A stretch of 40,985 bases of DNA, from contig JAZNUH010000094.1 in the NCBI GenBank assembly GCA_045592225.1, positions 1 through 40,985 on the forward strand, read 5' to 3'. The position numbers and the translations under genes were made by a program. The notes under the pieces are model-generated. The model had not been told where the DNA came from, did not search any database, and saw only the letters and a program-made list of their open reading frames with translations. Positions 32,027-40,933 of this stretch are shown here, one piece after another (the stretch's first letter is position 1; each line of letters opens with the position of its first letter). The DNA is from JAZNUH01 sp045592225. GTDB lineage: Bacteria; Bacillota; Clostridia; UMGS1883; UMGS1540.

Positions 32027-34117
32027 ATGAACAAGGATATTTACAGCCCTTTACGAATGCTCCATGACGATTATGGATATAAAAAAGAAGACAGTTTTGA
32101 AAATAAAATAGATTGCATACACACCCGCCTTAAACAGCTTAAAGAGAAGGGTTTTGGCGGTGTTGTTACAAATGTTGCACATCAGGACTATTTACAGGAT
32201 GAAGAAGAGCTTGCACTTATGGCGGAAAAGGCAAAAGCCTGCAAAGAGCTTGGTATGAGAATGTGGCTTTATGACGAGGATGGCTGGCCCAGTGGTCCGG
32301 CTATGGCCCTGACGGTAAGTGCTGACCCTGAGTGTCAGGCAAGAGGCTGTGCAATGGTGGTAAAAATTTTGGCACCGGGCGAAAAAATGAGCTTGCCTTT
32401 GCCAAAAGGTCATTTAAAGCTAATGCAGGCAGTAGCTTACCTTATGCAAGGGGAAACACCTACTGATGAAGAGCTTCTCACGGTTTATGACCGTAGCAGC
32501 ACTCTGCCTGTGGAATTTGCCAATAATACAGATAAAAATATGCTATGCCTGTCCTTTTTTGAAAAATATGCCTTTGAAGGTACGCAGGCACAAAACAACG
32601 GCTATGCCTGCCGCAGATATATTGACGTAACAAACCCCAAGGCGGTACGCCTGTTTATTGAAAATACATATAAGCCATATACAGAAAAGCTGCAGAAGTA
32701 TTATGCAAAATCGGTTGACGATATGGGAGAAGATGCTGTGATTGAGGCAATCTTTACCGACGAGCCTTCCTTTATGGGCATTTATATGAATAACGGCAAT
32801 ATGCATGGGGAGATTTTACACACACCCGATATGGAAATACCTTTGTATCCCATGGTCAGCTGGGGACGTCACCTTTCGGAACAATTTAATAAAACATACG
32901 GCTATGCGATAGAGGATGAGCTGACCGCTTTGTTTATGGGCCACGGCAAGCATTTTTGCCGTGTGCGTGAAGACTTTTACAAGCTTATGAGCACACTTTA
33001 CGAGGAGGCGTACTTCAAGCAGCTTTCCGAATATTGTGCATCTGTTGGTTTGAACTTCTCGGGGCATTTGCTTTTAGAAGATAAAATAGGTATGCATACC
33101 GTGTTTGAAGGAAACTATTTTTCGCTTCTTCGTCATATGCACATTCCCGGCTTTGACATTTTAAACGGCGTTCCTGAAAGAGTGTTTGCGCAAGCGTTTA
33201 CACCCCTTCTGGTACGCAGTATCGCAGAGCTTAACAATCGCGCCTATGTTATGGATGAAACAGGATGCCAGCAACAGGGAAATGTGATTTTACCAAAGCA
33301 TATGTACTGTTCACTTATGATGCAGGTGGCTTTGGGCGGTGACATATTCCACTCTTATTATCCTGAAACTGAGGATGAGGAGAAAAAGAAAAACTGGGAT
33401 GCACTTGCACGTGTCAACAGCGCAATTTACGGAACACGATTAACAGATACGCTGCTGTACTACCCCATCGAAACTATGATGCGACACAGAAAACCTCTTC
33501 AGCAGGGGTATGAAAATAATCGCGGTAATTATGCAGATTACCGTGAAGTGGGGGACAACTCACCCCAAGTTATAGCGGCTTGTGATAAAGCTATGACCGA
33601 TGCGCAGTATGCAATGCTCAATGCGCAGCACCCATTTACCTTCATTGATGCCAAAACGGCGGTAACACAGCCCGGGGACAAGTGGAAAAGCTTTGTTGTA
33701 GGTGCCTGTGAACTCAGTGGTGAGCTTGTTTGCGCAATAAATAAAATGCTGGGTGACGGATGTAATGTTATCTGGTATCGTCCTTTGGAGGATACAGTTT
33801 TTGAAAACACAGATGCATCACTGCCAAAAGGCGTACATATTGCGCGTACAGCTGAAGAACTCATGGCTCTGGTACGTCCCGAGGGTGCACGCCTTATTGC
33901 ACCGGAAGGCTCAACAGAGGGTGTTATAATCAGGCAGACAGATAAATGCACTTTGCTTGTAAACAGTAAAAACGAGACAAAGAAACTCTGTTGGAAGGGC
34001 ACCGTTGCACGCATTGTTGACCCTTACACAAACACAGAAATTTTTATAAAAAGTGATAAGAGGAACATCTTCTTTACTTTGGAGGCCTACCAATCGGCTT
34101 TACTATATATAAAATAA
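32027..34117 (+). CDS. Putative glycoside hydrolase, GH106-like TIM barrel, cytoplasmic
   Basis: This 696-residue protein has no signal peptide or membrane segment, so it should act inside the cell on imported oligosaccharides or glycosides. Residues 80-90, WLYDEDGWPSG, and 243-248, FTDEPS, match motifs I associate with alpha-L-rhamnosidase (GH106)-like enzymes; the acidic residues in them are candidate catalytic groups. A GVVTNVAHQDYL segment (about 45-56), a MDETGCQQQGN segment and a late Rossmann-like part (about 540-640) followed by a small beta-rich end fit a multi-domain hydrolase. No transporter or other sugar gene is adjacent, so the substrate is open. ATG start behind AGAGGAG. metA follows after 22 bases. 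Confidence 0.65.
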   Translation: MNKDIYSPLRMLHDDYGYKKEDSFENKIDCIHTRLKQLKEKGFGGVVTNVAHQDYLQDEEELALMAEKAKACKELGMRMWLYDEDGWPSGPAMALTVSADPECQARGCAMVVKILAPGEKMSLPLPKGHLKLMQAVAYLMQGETPTDEELLTVYDRSSTLPVEFANNTDKNMLCLSFFEKYAFEGTQAQNNGYACRRYIDVTNPKAVRLFIENTYKPYTEKLQKYYAKSVDDMGEDAVIEAIFTDEPSFMGIYMNNGNMHGEILHTPDMEIPLYPMVSWGRHLSEQFNKTYGYAIEDELTALFMGHGKHFCRVREDFYKLMSTLYEEAYFKQLSEYCASVGLNFSGHLLLEDKIGMHTVFEGNYFSLLRHMHIPGFDILNGVPERVFAQAFTPLLVRSIAELNNRAYVMDETGCQQQGNVILPKHMYCSLMMQVALGGDIFHSYYPETEDEEKKKNWDALARVNSAIYGTRLTDTLLYYPIETMMRHRKPLQQGYENNRGNYADYREVGDNSPQVIAACDKAMTDAQYAMLNAQHPFTFIDAKTAVTQPGDKWKSFVVGACELSGELVCAINKMLGDGCNVIWYRPLEDTVFENTDASLPKGVHIARTAEELMALVRPEGARLIAPEGSTEGVIIRQTDKCTLLVNSKNETKKLCWKGTVARIVDPYTNTEIFIKSDKRNIFFTLEAYQSALLYIK

Positions 34118-34139
34118 TTAACTATACCTGGAGGTAACT

Positions 34140-35057
34140 ATGCCTATAAAAATACCCGATAAATTACCCGCAACAAAAACCCTCAGAGGAGAAAATATTT
34201 TCGTAATGACAGAGAAAAGGGCACAGGGACAGGATATACGTCCCTTAAGGATTGCTATTTTCAATCTTATGCCTACAAAAATTGCTACCGAGACACAGCT
34301 TATGCGTGCGCTCAGTAACTCACCCTTGCAGGTGGAGATAGTGTTGCTTCACACCTCGTCACATCAGTCAAAAAATACGTCGGAGGAGCACCTTGCCTCA
34401 TTTTACAAGACCTTCGCTGACATAAAGGACCAGAAATTTGACGGACTTATTATAACAGGTGCACCGGTTGAACGTCTTGAGTTTGAAGAGGTGGATTACT
34501 GGGAAGAGCTTAAGGATGTAATGGAGTGGTCAAAAACCCACGTTACAAGCACCTTCCATATATGCTGGGCGGCACAGGCGGGGCTTTATTACCATTACGG
34601 AATTGGTAAATACGAGCTGCCTAAAAAGATTTCGGGCATATATAAGCACAAGGTAAAAAGACCCAAGGCAAAGCTTGTAAGTGGCTTTGATGAGGAATTT
34701 TATGCACCCCATTCCCGATATACAGGAATACGCAAGGAGGACATAAAAGCAGTACCCGAGCTTGCTATTTTGGTATCATCAAAGGAGGTTGGACCCTATA
34801 TTGTTGCATCGGGTGACGGAAAACACGTGTTTGTTACAGGCCACTCGGAATATGATGCCGACACTCTGCACAATGAATATATAAGAGATTTGGAAAAGGG
34901 CATAAATCCCGACATACCTGCCAACTACTACCCCAACAACGACCCCACACAAAAACCGGTGGTAAGATGGCGCTCCCATTCCAATTTGTTATTCACAAAC
35001 TGGCTTAACTACTATGTATACCAGATTACACCATACGATATAGGTGATATAGGCTGA
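34140..35057 (+). CDS. metA: Homoserine O-acetyltransferase (MetA type)
   Basis: MetA activates homoserine for methionine synthesis. The 305-residue protein shows IFNLMPTKIATETQLMR, catalytic Cys142 in FHICWAAQAG, and the VTGHSEYDADTL region with the conserved His and Glu. Residue 111 is Glu (TGAPVERLEF). Published work on MetA links Glu111 to acetyl-CoA use and Gly111 (as in E. coli) to succinyl-CoA use, so acetyl transfer is predicted although many databases call the family succinyltransferase. ATG start behind TGGAGG. The upstream gap is only 22 bases, so no SAM riboswitch or T-box is present directly before it. Its stop overlaps the next start (TGATG). Confidence 0.96.
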   Translation: MPIKIPDKLPATKTLRGENIFVMTEKRAQGQDIRPLRIAIFNLMPTKIATETQLMRALSNSPLQVEIVLLHTSSHQSKNTSEEHLASFYKTFADIKDQKFDGLIITGAPVERLEFEEVDYWEELKDVMEWSKTHVTSTFHICWAAQAGLYYHYGIGKYELPKKISGIYKHKVKRPKAKLVSGFDEEFYAPHSRYTGIRKEDIKAVPELAILVSSKEVGPYIVASGDGKHVFVTGHSEYDADTLHNEYIRDLEKGINPDIPANYYPNNDPTQKPVVRWRSHSNLLFTNWLNYYVYQITPYDIGDIG

Positions 35058-35557
35058 TGAAATACGATTTTATAAATATTTATAAAAGGGCATACAAAAT
35101 ACTTGAGAATGTAACACCCCTGCCTTACGATTGCGGCAAGCTGTGTAAGGGCGCCTGCTGTAAGGATAACGATGTGGGTACCGGAATGTATTTGTACCCC
35201 TGCGAAATTAAAATGTATAAAAACCTTCCCGAATGGGCGGAAATAGAAAAATCCGATTTTGTATACGGTGGAAAGGCGGCGCACATTTTGTCGTGTAACG
35301 AGCACTGCGACAGAAAAATGCGACCTTTAGCCTGCAGAATTTTTCCGCTTGTGCCCTATGATGACGGAGAAGGAATAAAAATTATTATGGACCCGAGAGC
35401 TATGGACATGTGTCCTGTAGCACGTGGAATGAAGGTATCACCCGAGTTTATAAACGCGGTTACAAGAGCCATGAATATGCTTAAAAAAACAAAAGAGGGC
35501 AAGGAGTTCATAAGAGAACAATCTCACATAATTGACGATTATATAAATATTTTATAA
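35057..35557 (+). CDS. YkgJ-type cysteine cluster protein
   Basis: This 166-residue soluble protein has nine cysteines in the pattern typical of the YkgJ/zinc-or-iron-chelating family: Cys26, Cys30, Cys34 and Cys35 (DCGKLCKGACC), Cys49, Cys80, Cys84, Cys93 in MRPLACRIFPLVP, and Cys119 in DMCPVA. The family probably binds a metal or an Fe-S cluster; no reaction is established for this member. It starts at the last base of the metA stop codon (TGATG), so the two are translationally coupled. A link to methionine synthesis is possible but unproven. The next gene starts 12 bases after its stop. Confidence 0.85.
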   Translation: MKYDFINIYKRAYKILENVTPLPYDCGKLCKGACCKDNDVGTGMYLYPCEIKMYKNLPEWAEIEKSDFVYGGKAAHILSCNEHCDRKMRPLACRIFPLVPYDDGEGIKIIMDPRAMDMCPVARGMKVSPEFINAVTRAMNMLKKTKEGKEFIREQSHIIDDYINIL

Positions 35558-35569
35558 AGGGGAATGAAA

Positions 35570-37900
35570 ATGAACAACGTAAAAAAATATGTAACATTTA
35601 TTTGCATCATTTGTATGTTGTTTACACTGGCTCCGACAAAAATGGATGTCAGAGCAGATGGTACAGCTGACATTTTGGAATACCTGACTATACTTGATAA
35701 AGACCCGGCATATCTTACGGTAATGGCATCTTCACTGGTGACGGTTGACAGCTTGTTTGCGGGGGATGACTATGTCCTTCGTGACGCGGCAGATATGGAT
35801 TTGATTGTTATTGAAATATCAGTTCTGTACGATATGACAGAGGAACAGGAAGCACAGCTTCGCCTGTGCCTTGAAGAATTGTATGGATTTTTTGCGGACA
35901 AGCCGGACAGATTTAACGAGTTTATACACTATCTTATGAACAGAGAAAACTTTGTACTGCCGGTAGGAGATCAGGCAGGCTTTGAAGAGCTTTTCCCCAC
36001 AATCGTTACAGAGGCAGAGTCGACTATGTACAGCTTTACATACTTTATGAATGTAATGGATGACTTTAATAAGCTGTATATAGATAAAAGAGGCGAAACA
36101 CTCTTTTACTATACTGACGGATATGTAAAACAGCGTGGCAATGCAAATGTACTTTTCTCTTCAACTGCTATTACAGGTAAAGGCAGAATGGATGCTGACC
36201 TTTATGGTGTAATGACAGACACACTGGATAACATATTTAACATCGCAGATGAAAATGAGAGGGGTATGTTTGTTAATTACCTGATTATGGCAGGTATTGC
36301 AGGCGAGGAAGTATCAGTAGATTCCATGCAGCCTGATATGATGGTTGAAAGTCTTTATGATGCACTTTCGCCCCAGTACACTCAGAAGAATGGATTTATA
36401 CATGCATTTGAGTCGGCACAGGATATTTATAACGAATACAAGGCAATGGCGGAACAGTATAAAATGACAGACAAGGGCACAGAAATTGTTGCCCAGGCTA
36501 TGAGCCGTGCAGCAACCATAAAAATTTCTGCATCGGATGTCAGCGGAGATGACGGCATAAGCGTTTACTTTGACGGGGAAGATGCATTTAATTTTGCTTA
36601 TGTAAATGCACAAAAGGTCAGAAATTTGTTTGTTCAAAATGAAATTCCTGTGTCAAAAACAATTAAATTTGATATGAGCATCACCTTTGATGATGCAGAT
36701 GCAGATAAGGCAGAGGTGTTCTTCCCAGAGTCTGCAATGAGTATTGCGGCAAACGGTGCGGTAAGAACATATAATCTGGTTATTGACGGTGTGACCGCCG
36801 CTATGATTACTGAAGAAATAAAAGAAAGCGGCCTGCTGAGCGGCAGAGAAATCGGACTTGCTTTATCGGTGGAATCATCAGAAACCAAGCTGCCCGACCA
36901 TGCAAAAAAATTAAACAATGCCGATGTAATAAGTGTTAATCTGTACAGAGACGGCGATGAAATTGTTGACCAGGTTCCCGCAGGTGCAATTAAACTTATA
37001 ATCACCGACGGCAAAACCGAAAATAACTTTTATGCTATTGACAGCGAGGGCGAATGTATCGAGGTTACAGATTTTAATATTGAAAACAGTAATGTAAGCT
37101 TTAGCATAGGTGAGGGACGTATGTTTGTATATGTAACCGAGTTTGCAGAGGAAACAGAGCCCACACCCACACCTACCACTACTACAAAGCCTACAACATC
37201 ACCTACCACCACACCCAAGCCTTCGGGCGACAGTAATGTACCCGGATGGGGTTCTTCCGGGGATGAGGATGAAACAACCTCGCCAGAGCCCACTCCCACA
37301 ACAGCTCCGGAGCAGAGCAATGAGCCTGAGGCTACACCCGACATACCCGAAATAGAGGTTGACTTTTCCGATGTACCCGAAACACATTGGGGCAGAGAAT
37401 ATATATACGCCCTTGCAAGGCGCGGAATAATAAGCGGCGTGGGTGACGGAATGTTTGCACCCGAGGCAAACATAACACGCGAACAATTTGCAAAGATACT
37501 TGTAGAGGCATTTAATTTGCGTGACGATACGGCACAATGTGATTTTAAAGATGTAAAAAAAGGCGAATGGTATGAAATTTATGTTGCATCTGCACAAAAA
37601 TGTGGTATAATAAACGGTATTGGCGACGGTTTGTTCGGAGTGGGACAGAATATTACCCGTCAGGACATGGCGGTAATGATTACACGTGCGGCACAGGCAG
37701 CAAAGGCGACAATACCTGCAAAAAAGGGTATGCCGCAGTTTACAGACTATGCTGACGTAAGCAGCTATGCAACCGTATCAATACGAATACTCACATCGGG
37801 CGACATTATTAACGGCTTTGAGGACAACACCTTCAGACCCTTTGCATTTGCAACCAGGGCACAGGCCGCTAAAATGATATATATGCTAATTTTAAAATAA
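35570..37900 (+). CDS. S-layer homology (SLH) domain surface protein
   Basis: This 776-residue exported protein has a signal peptide at about 1-30 (VKKYVTFICIICMLFTLAPT, cleavage likely near VRADG). A long N-terminal region of unknown fold (about 30-520), acidic and rich in Asp/Glu, comes next. A Pro/Thr-rich linker (about 525-600; TPTPTTTTKPTTSPTTTPK) leads to three SLH domains: FSDVPETHWGREYIYALARRG, the FKDVKKGEWYEIYVASAQKCG unit, and FTDYADVSSYATVSIRI, each followed by a GxGDGxF-like or GFEDNTF and TREQ/TRQD/TRAQ motif. SLH domains bind pyruvylated secondary wall polymers, placing the protein on the cell surface. The ATG at 35570 is preferred over 35564 because AAAGGGG is at proper spacing. 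The function of the N-terminal region is not recognised. Confidence 0.9.
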   Translation: MNNVKKYVTFICIICMLFTLAPTKMDVRADGTADILEYLTILDKDPAYLTVMASSLVTVDSLFAGDDYVLRDAADMDLIVIEISVLYDMTEEQEAQLRLCLEELYGFFADKPDRFNEFIHYLMNRENFVLPVGDQAGFEELFPTIVTEAESTMYSFTYFMNVMDDFNKLYIDKRGETLFYYTDGYVKQRGNANVLFSSTAITGKGRMDADLYGVMTDTLDNIFNIADENERGMFVNYLIMAGIAGEEVSVDSMQPDMMVESLYDALSPQYTQKNGFIHAFESAQDIYNEYKAMAEQYKMTDKGTEIVAQAMSRAATIKISASDVSGDDGISVYFDGEDAFNFAYVNAQKVRNLFVQNEIPVSKTIKFDMSITFDDADADKAEVFFPESAMSIAANGAVRTYNLVIDGVTAAMITEEIKESGLLSGREIGLALSVESSETKLPDHAKKLNNADVISVNLYRDGDEIVDQVPAGAIKLIITDGKTENNFYAIDSEGECIEVTDFNIENSNVSFSIGEGRMFVYVTEFAEETEPTPTPTTTTKPTTSPTTTPKPSGDSNVPGWGSSGDEDETTSPEPTPTTAPEQSNEPEATPDIPEIEVDFSDVPETHWGREYIYALARRGIISGVGDGMFAPEANITREQFAKILVEAFNLRDDTAQCDFKDVKKGEWYEIYVASAQKCGIINGIGDGLFGVGQNITRQDMAVMITRAAQAAKATIPAKKGMPQFTDYADVSSYATVSIRILTSGDIINGFEDNTFRPFAFATRAQAAKMIYMLILK

Positions 37901-37916
37901 AATGGAGGAATGCAAT

Positions 37917-39137
37917 ATGGCAAAAGACAAAATTGTATTAGCTTATTCGGGAGGACTTGACACATCAATTATTATTCCGTGGCTGAAAGAAAACTATGAC
38001 TGCGAAGTAATAGCTGTATGTGCAGACGTAGGTCAGGGCAAGGAAACAGAAGGTCTTGACGAGCGTGCAAAGGCAAGCGGTGCTGCAAAGCTGTACCTTG
38101 AAGATTTGCGCGAAGAATACGTAAAAGACTTCATTTATCCTACACTTAAGGCGGGCGCAGTTTACGAAGGTAAATACCTGCTGGGAACATCTCACGCACG
38201 CCCCATTATCGCAAAAAGACTTGTTGAAATTGCAGAGCAGGAAGGCGCAGTTGCTATCTGCCACGGTGCAACCGGTAAGGGTAACGACCAGGTAAGATTT
38301 GAGCTTACAGTTAAAGCACTTGCTCCTCACCTTAAAATAATAGCTCCCTGGAGAATATGGGACATTAAATCCAGAGAAGACGCAGTTGACTATGCAGAAG
38401 CTCACGGAATTGAAATTCCTGTTACAAAGAAGGACCTCTATTCAAGAGACCGTAACCTCTGGCACATCAGCCACGAAGGTATGGACCTTGAAGACCCCTA
38501 TAACATGCCCATGTTTGACAGCCTTTTAAAGCTGACAGTTCCCCCTCTTAAAACACCCGATGAACCCAAGTACATATCCATCGGCTTTGAAAAGGGTGAA
38601 CCCGTTTCTGTTGACGGCGTAAAAATGGCTCCCGTAGAACTTGTTGAAACACTCAACAAAATCGGTGGCGAATACGGTATTGGTATCGCAGATATCTGCG
38701 AAGACAGACTTGTTGGTATGAAGTCCCGCGGTGTTTACGAAACACCCGGCGGTACAATTTTATATTACGCTCATAACGAGCTTGAATACCTCTGCCTTGA
38801 CAGACAGACACAGGCATTCAAACGTCACGTTGGTATTAAATTTGCAGAGCTTGTTTACGACGGTAACTGGTTTACACCCCTGCGTGAAGCACTGTCCGCA
38901 TTTGTTGACAGCACACAGGAAACAGTTACAGGTGAAGTTCGCCTTATGCTTTACAAGGGCAACATTTACTCCGCAGGTGCTAAATCCAAATACTCACTCT
39001 ATAACGAAGAAATTGCAAGCTTCGGTGACAGCAAAGAGCTTTACAGCCACAAGGATGCAGAAGGATTTATCAATCTGTTTGGTCTGCCCCTTAAGGTTCG
39101 CGCTATGATGCTGGATAAAAACAAAGAGGAGAAATAA
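37917..39137 (+). CDS. argG: Argininosuccinate synthase
   Basis: ArgG joins citrulline and aspartate using ATP. The 406-residue protein has the ATP-pyrophosphatase loop AYSGGLDTSIIIPWL near the N-terminus, the TSHARPIIAKRLVEIA segment, CHGATGKGNDQVRFE and the SRDRNLWHISHEGMDLEDP region, all typical. The ATG at 37917 follows TGGAGGA; an ATG at 37902 would include that site. It starts 16 bases after the SLH gene with no promoter visible, so read-through from upstream or an unrecognised promoter within the SLH gene is needed. argH follows after 4 bases. Confidence 0.98.
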   Translation: MAKDKIVLAYSGGLDTSIIIPWLKENYDCEVIAVCADVGQGKETEGLDERAKASGAAKLYLEDLREEYVKDFIYPTLKAGAVYEGKYLLGTSHARPIIAKRLVEIAEQEGAVAICHGATGKGNDQVRFELTVKALAPHLKIIAPWRIWDIKSREDAVDYAEAHGIEIPVTKKDLYSRDRNLWHISHEGMDLEDPYNMPMFDSLLKLTVPPLKTPDEPKYISIGFEKGEPVSVDGVKMAPVELVETLNKIGGEYGIGIADICEDRLVGMKSRGVYETPGGTILYYAHNELEYLCLDRQTQAFKRHVGIKFAELVYDGNWFTPLREALSAFVDSTQETVTGEVRLMLYKGNIYSAGAKSKYSLYNEEIASFGDSKELYSHKDAEGFINLFGLPLKVRAMMLDKNKEEK

Positions 39138-39141
39138 GTAA

Positions 39142-40527
39142 ATGAAGCTTTGGGGAGGACGTTTTGAAAAAAGCACCGACGAATCGGTGGATGATTTCAA
39201 CTCGTCAATCAGATTTGACAAAAGAATGTACAGAGAAGATATTGCCGGCAGTATTGCCCATGCAACAATGCTTGGCAAGCAGGGTATAATTCCTGCAGAA
39301 AACTCTGCACTTATTGTAAAAACATTAAAGGAAATTCTCTCGGATATTGACGCGGGCAAGGTGGAATTTGAGATAGGCGCCGAGGACATTCATATGAATG
39401 TTGAAAAAATTCTTACCGAGCGCATTGGCGATGCGGGTAAACAGCTGCACACCGGCAGAAGCAGAAATGACCAGGTGGCACTTGATTTGCGCATGTACTT
39501 AATGGGTGAGGAAAAAGAAATTTTTGAAATGGTAAAAGACCTGCTTTCCACACTTATTGACCTTGCTAAAAAGCATACAAATACTGTAATGCCCGGTTAC
39601 ACACATCTGCAAAAGGCACAGCCCATTACATTTGCACATCATCTTATGGCGTATGTGGGCATGTTTACAAGAGATTTGTCCCGCCTTGCAGACACAAAAA
39701 AGCGCACCGACTTAATGCCTCTCGGCTCGGGCGCACTTGCGGCAACAACCTATCCCCTTGACAGGGAACAGGTTGCACGCGACCTCGGCTTTGCAGGTGT
39801 TACACTCAATTCTCTTGACGGTGTAAGCGACAGGGATTTTGCCCTTGAGCTTGCATCCACACTTTCGCTTATAATGATGCATTTAAGCAGATTTTCCGAG
39901 GAAATAATTTTGTGGAGCAGTCACGAATTTTCATTTGTTGAAATGGATGACGCATATTCCACAGGCAGCAGTATTATGCCCCAGAAGAAAAACCCCGATG
40001 TTGCCGAGCTTATCCGCGGTAAAACCGGCAGAGTATACGGCGATTTGATGGGACTTTTAACAATGATGAAGGGACTTCCCCTTGCATACAACAAGGATAT
40101 GCAGGAGGACAAGGAACAGATATTTGATGCTGTTGACACGGTTAAAATGTGTCTGCCTGTATTTACAAAAATGATTGCTACAATGAAGGTAAATGAGCAG
40201 AAAATGAGAGAGGGCGCGGCAGGTGGCTTTACAAACGCAACCGATGCGGCTGACTATCTTGTTAAAAAGGGTCTGCCCTTCAGAGAAGCACACGAGATTG
40301 TGGGCAAAATGGTGCTTTATGCAACAAAGCAGGGCAAGGCACTGGATGAGCTTACCCTTGCCGAATATAAAGATTTGTCCGATATTTTTGAAGAGGACAT
40401 TTATGAGGCAATTAACCTTAAAACCTGCGTTGACGGACGTGCTATAATTGGCGGTCCGGCAGAAAAAGCGGTGCTTGAGGCAATAGCTTGGTCTGAAAAA
40501 ATAATTGAATCAATCAGTATAAACTAA
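39142..40527 (+). CDS. argH: Argininosuccinate lyase
   Basis: ArgH splits argininosuccinate to arginine and fumarate. The 461-residue member of the fumarase/aspartase superfamily shows LWGGRFEKSTDESVDDFNSS at the start, AEDIHMNVE, the TGRSRNDQVALDLRMYL segment, the MPGYTHLQKAQPITFAHH block with the catalytic His, and the superfamily signature GSSIMPQKKNPD with the catalytic Ser. ATG start behind GAGGAG at the end of argG, so both make one operon for the last two steps of arginine synthesis. Confidence 0.98.
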   Translation: MKLWGGRFEKSTDESVDDFNSSIRFDKRMYREDIAGSIAHATMLGKQGIIPAENSALIVKTLKEILSDIDAGKVEFEIGAEDIHMNVEKILTERIGDAGKQLHTGRSRNDQVALDLRMYLMGEEKEIFEMVKDLLSTLIDLAKKHTNTVMPGYTHLQKAQPITFAHHLMAYVGMFTRDLSRLADTKKRTDLMPLGSGALAATTYPLDREQVARDLGFAGVTLNSLDGVSDRDFALELASTLSLIMMHLSRFSEEIILWSSHEFSFVEMDDAYSTGSSIMPQKKNPDVAELIRGKTGRVYGDLMGLLTMMKGLPLAYNKDMQEDKEQIFDAVDTVKMCLPVFTKMIATMKVNEQKMREGAAGGFTNATDAADYLVKKGLPFREAHEIVGKMVLYATKQGKALDELTLAEYKDLSDIFEEDIYEAINLKTCVDGRAIIGGPAEKAVLEAIAWSEKIIESISIN

Positions 40528-40565
40528 GCCCCGGGGCAGATAATATATCATAAGGAGTGATTCTT

Positions 40566-40820
40566 ATGATAGTAGCCGTACAAAAGGGACTTGGTAACAC
40601 GGGAGAACAACTGCGGAGCCGCGGGTTTGATGTTGTAACCTACGGTGAATATAATTATCCCATTGATGCTGTTGTATATATGGGAACAGAAAACTCACCG
40701 GTCACGCAGAATATGAGTATATCGGGCGGCAGTAGTGTGCTTATGGTAAATGCCACCGGCAAAACACCGGGGCAGATAGCACAGATACTAAACCGCAGAC
40801 TCTACTCTCCACTGTTTTAA
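40566..40820 (+). CDS. YkuS-like (UPF0180) small protein
   Basis: The 84-residue protein has the beginning MIVAVQKGLGNTGEQLRSRGFDVV, a VVYMG strand, a MVNATGKTPGQIAQILNRRL end, and overall layout like the UPF0180/YkuS family of Firmicutes, whose function is unknown. The ATG at 40566 follows AAGGAG; an in-frame GTG at 40557 overlaps that site. It lies 38 bases after argH, past a GCCCCGGGGC palindrome without T run, so it is probably in the same transcript, which ends at the terminator just after it. Confidence 0.75.
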   Translation: MIVAVQKGLGNTGEQLRSRGFDVVTYGEYNYPIDAVVYMGTENSPVTQNMSISGGSSVLMVNATGKTPGQIAQILNRRLYSPLF

Positions 40821-40826
40821 CAAAGT

Positions 40827-40862
40827 AACAATCGCACAGAAAATTCTGTGCGATTGTTTTTT
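40827..40862 (+). terminator. Rho-independent terminator after the YkuS-like gene
   Basis: Stem of up to 15 pairs, AACAATCGCACAGAA with TTCTGTGCGATTGTT, followed by a T run; it starts 6 bases after the stop codon. This is the first clear terminator after the promoter at 31941. Confidence 0.92.
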
Positions 40863-40933
40863 GGGGGTTATTTTATGTATTGTATTTGGTAGGTTTTCAA
40901 AATGACTAATCTAATGAAAATAGCTTGAAGGTT

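Noticed and set aside
40528..40537. GCCCCGGGGC palindrome between argH and the YkuS-like gene as a terminator
   Set aside because: The palindrome has no loop and is not followed by a T run; a true terminator is found after the next gene.
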